Assembly: GCA_002433465.1 (NCBI GenBank)
Contig: DJIE01000180.1
Span: 10,894 to 27,446 of the forward strand
DNA: 16,553 bases
Direction of reading: 5' to 3'
Origin: Salinisphaera sp. UBA6602
GTDB lineage: Bacteria; Pseudomonadota; Gammaproteobacteria; Nevskiales; Salinisphaeraceae
The position numbers and the translations under genes were made by a program. A model generated the notes under the pieces. The model did not search any database, was not told where the DNA came from, and saw nothing but the letters and a program-made list of their open reading frames with translations. Positions 14,940 through 16,553 of this stretch are shown piece by piece. Position 1 is the stretch's first letter, and every line of letters begins with the position of its first letter.

Positions 14940-14966
14940 GCCCCGGCGCTGCTCTAGCGTCGGGGC
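14940..14966. terminator. Bidirectional terminator-like hairpin between convergent genes
   Basis: GCCCCGGCGC (14940-14949) pairs with GCGTCGGGGC (14957-14966), a ten-pair stem with one G-U pair on the plus-strand transcript and a seven-base loop. It starts 18 bases past the dehydrogenase stop and ends 19 bases before the DUF3089 stop on the other strand, the ideal place to end both transcripts. No T run follows on either side, so it may act as a stability or Rho-assisted element. Confidence 0.6.
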
Positions 14967-14985
14967 GCTGCACCGCGGCGACTAT

Positions 14986-16326
14986 TCAACGGCTCTCGGA
15001 TTCCCCCGCGCTGCTCGCTGCCCATGCCTTTGCCTGGAGCGTGGCCAGGCGTACGAGATCGCCCTGGGCCACGTTGATATCGATCAGGTGCAGCCCCCAG
15101 CCGGTATTGCCGAAAAAGGCGCCCGGCAGTTTGTCGATCAAGGCATCGCTTTCGGGCGAATCGATCGAAACCGCCAGATAATGGGCGCCACCGCGTTCCA
15201 CGCAGCGTCCGTGGACCCGCCCGGGCAGCGCATAGAAGGGCGTGTCGATTGCCTCGTTGCGGGCCCGGTCGCGGAACGGACCGGCGTTGGCGTCCGTGGG
15301 CTTGAGGATCAGGCGAAACACCGGCGGATAGCCGGTCGGCAGGCGCGCATCGAGGCGCGTGCCGCCGTTGACGAGTTCTGCCGGATTCACGCACAGCGCC
15401 TGAGTATTGGCAGCCTCGGTCACACCATACTTGGGCGCATCTCCCAGGGCCGGGTCGTCGCGGCTGAAACTGCTGTAGCCGACCACGCAGTGGATATCGT
15501 TCGCCGTGCGGCATGCCGGCGTATGCCGAAAGCTGGTATCCGCCTGGGCCGGTACGCGGGCCACGGCAATGTTCGCTCCCGGAATATGGGCGGCGACGAA
15601 ATGCCGAGACAGATAGGCATCGGGCTCGATCACGTCGCGAATCAGGCGCATGAGCAGCTCCGAGCCCTGGGAGTGGCCGATCAGGATGAAGCCCCGCCCG
15701 TCGTTTTCGCCCACGAACTGCATGAAGGCATCGACCACGTCGGCATAGGCCATGGCATAGGCATCCTGCTTGGCGGGCGACGTCATGCGCTTGACGCCCG
15801 GCACCATGTCGAGTGCCATCAGGCTGAGCGTGGACTGCCGATAGACCGGCGCGTACACATCGCAGGCGCGTTGATACAAGGCCGCCTGGATTTTCGTAAT
15901 CGCCACCGTTTCGTCGTCGGGGGTGAAGTCGGCGTTCGCGCTCATTTCCATGCTGGCGGTCGGGTACACATAGAAACAGGCCACCGCCGACGTGCGTTCA
16001 AAATCGGTATCCAGCGGCTTGAGCGTGCCGTTGGCTTCGACCGCGGTCGCCCGCGTATCGCTGCGACACACGTTATCGGCCAGCGGTTGCCCCGGGTGGC
16101 AAAGCCAATGCCTCGCCTCGTCGTAGTTGCGGCTGTGATAACCCCGATACGGGTTCTCACCCGGCGAGGCGGCCTTCGCCATAAAACGCGCTGTCGCGCC
16201 GGCCTGCTCGGCGAGGGCGGTCTTGGACGGGGCATCGTTGCCGCGTATGCACGCCGCCGGTAGGATAAGCGCCGCCAGCACGAGGGCGAGCAGCGAAGCC
16301 GAACGAATCGAGTATGGCGAGATCAC
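14986..16326 (-). CDS. Exported DUF3089 alpha/beta-hydrolase-like protein
   Basis: A 446-residue secreted or membrane-attached protein of the DUF3089 family, an alpha/beta-hydrolase-like group with no assigned substrate. The N-terminus is a signal sequence (hydrophobic core about 10-22) ending in LPAAC. Cys26 could be a lipoprotein cysteine, although Pro at -3 makes the lipobox poor. Family blocks follow: HWLCHPG, CFYVYPTAS (117-125), DVYAPVYRQSTL (156-167), AYADVVDAF, and the nucleophile elbow ILIGHSQGSELL with Ser219. Later Cys residues (about 275-345) suggest disulphides, as expected outside the cytoplasm. The GTG at 16326 is preferred because GTGGAG precedes it and the signal peptide then starts correctly; an ATG at 16395 would add 23 residues before the signal. 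The gene faces the sugar dehydrogenase across a shared hairpin. Confidence 0.88.
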   Translation of the reverse strand: MISPYSIRSASLLALVLAALILPAACIRGNDAPSKTALAEQAGATARFMAKAASPGENPYRGYHSRNYDEARHWLCHPGQPLADNVCRSDTRATAVEANGTLKPLDTDFERTSAVACFYVYPTASMEMSANADFTPDDETVAITKIQAALYQRACDVYAPVYRQSTLSLMALDMVPGVKRMTSPAKQDAYAMAYADVVDAFMQFVGENDGRGFILIGHSQGSELLMRLIRDVIEPDAYLSRHFVAAHIPGANIAVARVPAQADTSFRHTPACRTANDIHCVVGYSSFSRDDPALGDAPKYGVTEAANTQALCVNPAELVNGGTRLDARLPTGYPPVFRLILKPTDANAGPFRDRARNEAIDTPFYALPGRVHGRCVERGGAHYLAVSIDSPESDALIDKLPGAFFGNTGWGLHLIDINVAQGDLVRLATLQAKAWAASSAGESESR

Positions 16327-16454
16327 GCGCGCAAAACACTCCACGCTAGAATACAAAAATGCAAGCCGCGCCGGCTTGGCTTGCCATGCCGGCATGACGA
16401 ATTCGCAGCATGCGGAACCCCACCCGGTTCAGCGGGATAGTAAACGGTTATACG

Positions 16455-16553
16455 ATGCGACGCGCTAGCCCCTGCCGTGCGGCGATCGCGCCCGTCATCG
16501 CGGGCAAGCCGCTAAAGAAACAATTGTTCCAGCCGATTGCTGTGTGCATGGTA
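16455..16553 (+). CDS. Possible 5' end of an unidentified gene, cut by the window edge
   Basis: An ATG at 16455 opens a frame that stays open for the 33 codons left in the window. The peptide starts with a basic MRRAS and later has GKPLKKQLFQPIAVCMV, which could lead into a membrane helix, but no family can be named. The ribosome site is weak (AGCGGGA about 16 bases upstream). It could equally be chance, since another frame is also open here. Confidence 0.2.
   Translation, partial: MRRASPCRAAIAPVIAGKPLKKQLFQPIAVCMV

Noticed and set aside
14938..16263. A 441-codon plus-strand open frame
   Set aside because: Antisense to the DUF3089 gene, which has clear motifs and a signal peptide; the antisense product is Arg/His-rich and unlike any family.

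Overview
The window is about 16.5 kb of GC-rich, densely coded bacterial chromosome. Gene content and protein style point to a gammaproteobacterium, possibly a marine or halophilic one such as Salinisphaera or a relative; this is an inference from protein flavour, since no rRNA or marker gene is present. I see no rRNA, tRNA, CRISPR array, insertion sequence, integrase or phage gene, so it looks like ordinary chromosome with several poorly characterised families.

Layout, left to right. (1) 1-2.3 kb: the 5' part of a DUF72 gene cut by the window edge (minus), a MntP-type manganese exporter (minus), and a divergent six-helix YoaK/DUF1275 membrane protein (plus). (2) 2.5-3.4 kb: a two-helix membrane diguanylate cyclase (GGDEF) preceded by a 15-bp tandem repeat with an overlapping inverted repeat. 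(3) 3.4-5.2 kb: a minus-strand cluster DUF3144 - DUF72 - DUF1244, all of unknown function. (4) 5.4-7.6 kb: a plus-strand pair, a DUF917 (hydantoinase-associated type) protein followed 18 bp later by a soluble PAS-GGDEF diguanylate cyclase. (5) 7.6-8.5 kb: an AEC-family transporter (minus). (6) 8.6-12.9 kb: a large CBSx4-PAS-GGDEF-EAL protein and, upstream of it on the same strand, a DUF2252 protein with a small Rho-N/SAP-like N-terminus. (7) 13.1-14.9 kb: a translationally coupled pair, a DUF2231 membrane protein (TTG start) and an exported PQQ-type sorbosone/sugar dehydrogenase, ending in a strong hairpin shared with the convergent next gene. (8) 15.0-16.3 kb: an exported DUF3089 alpha/beta hydrolase (minus). 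A short reading frame of doubtful reality runs off the right edge.

How the genes may work together. Three cyclic-di-GMP turnover proteins lie within about 8.6 kb. Two appear to be synthesis-only and lack the RxxD product-inhibition site; the third has an intact GGDEF with an I-site plus an EAL domain carrying all the usual catalytic residues. The DUF2231/dehydrogenase pair is a likely periplasmic sugar-oxidation unit with a membrane partner. The DUF3144-DUF72-DUF1244 cluster and the DUF917-PAS-GGDEF pair are the arrangements most likely to hide undescribed biology, but nothing here proves a new system. Several start codons were moved from the longest possible frame to better-supported internal starts, as explained per gene.
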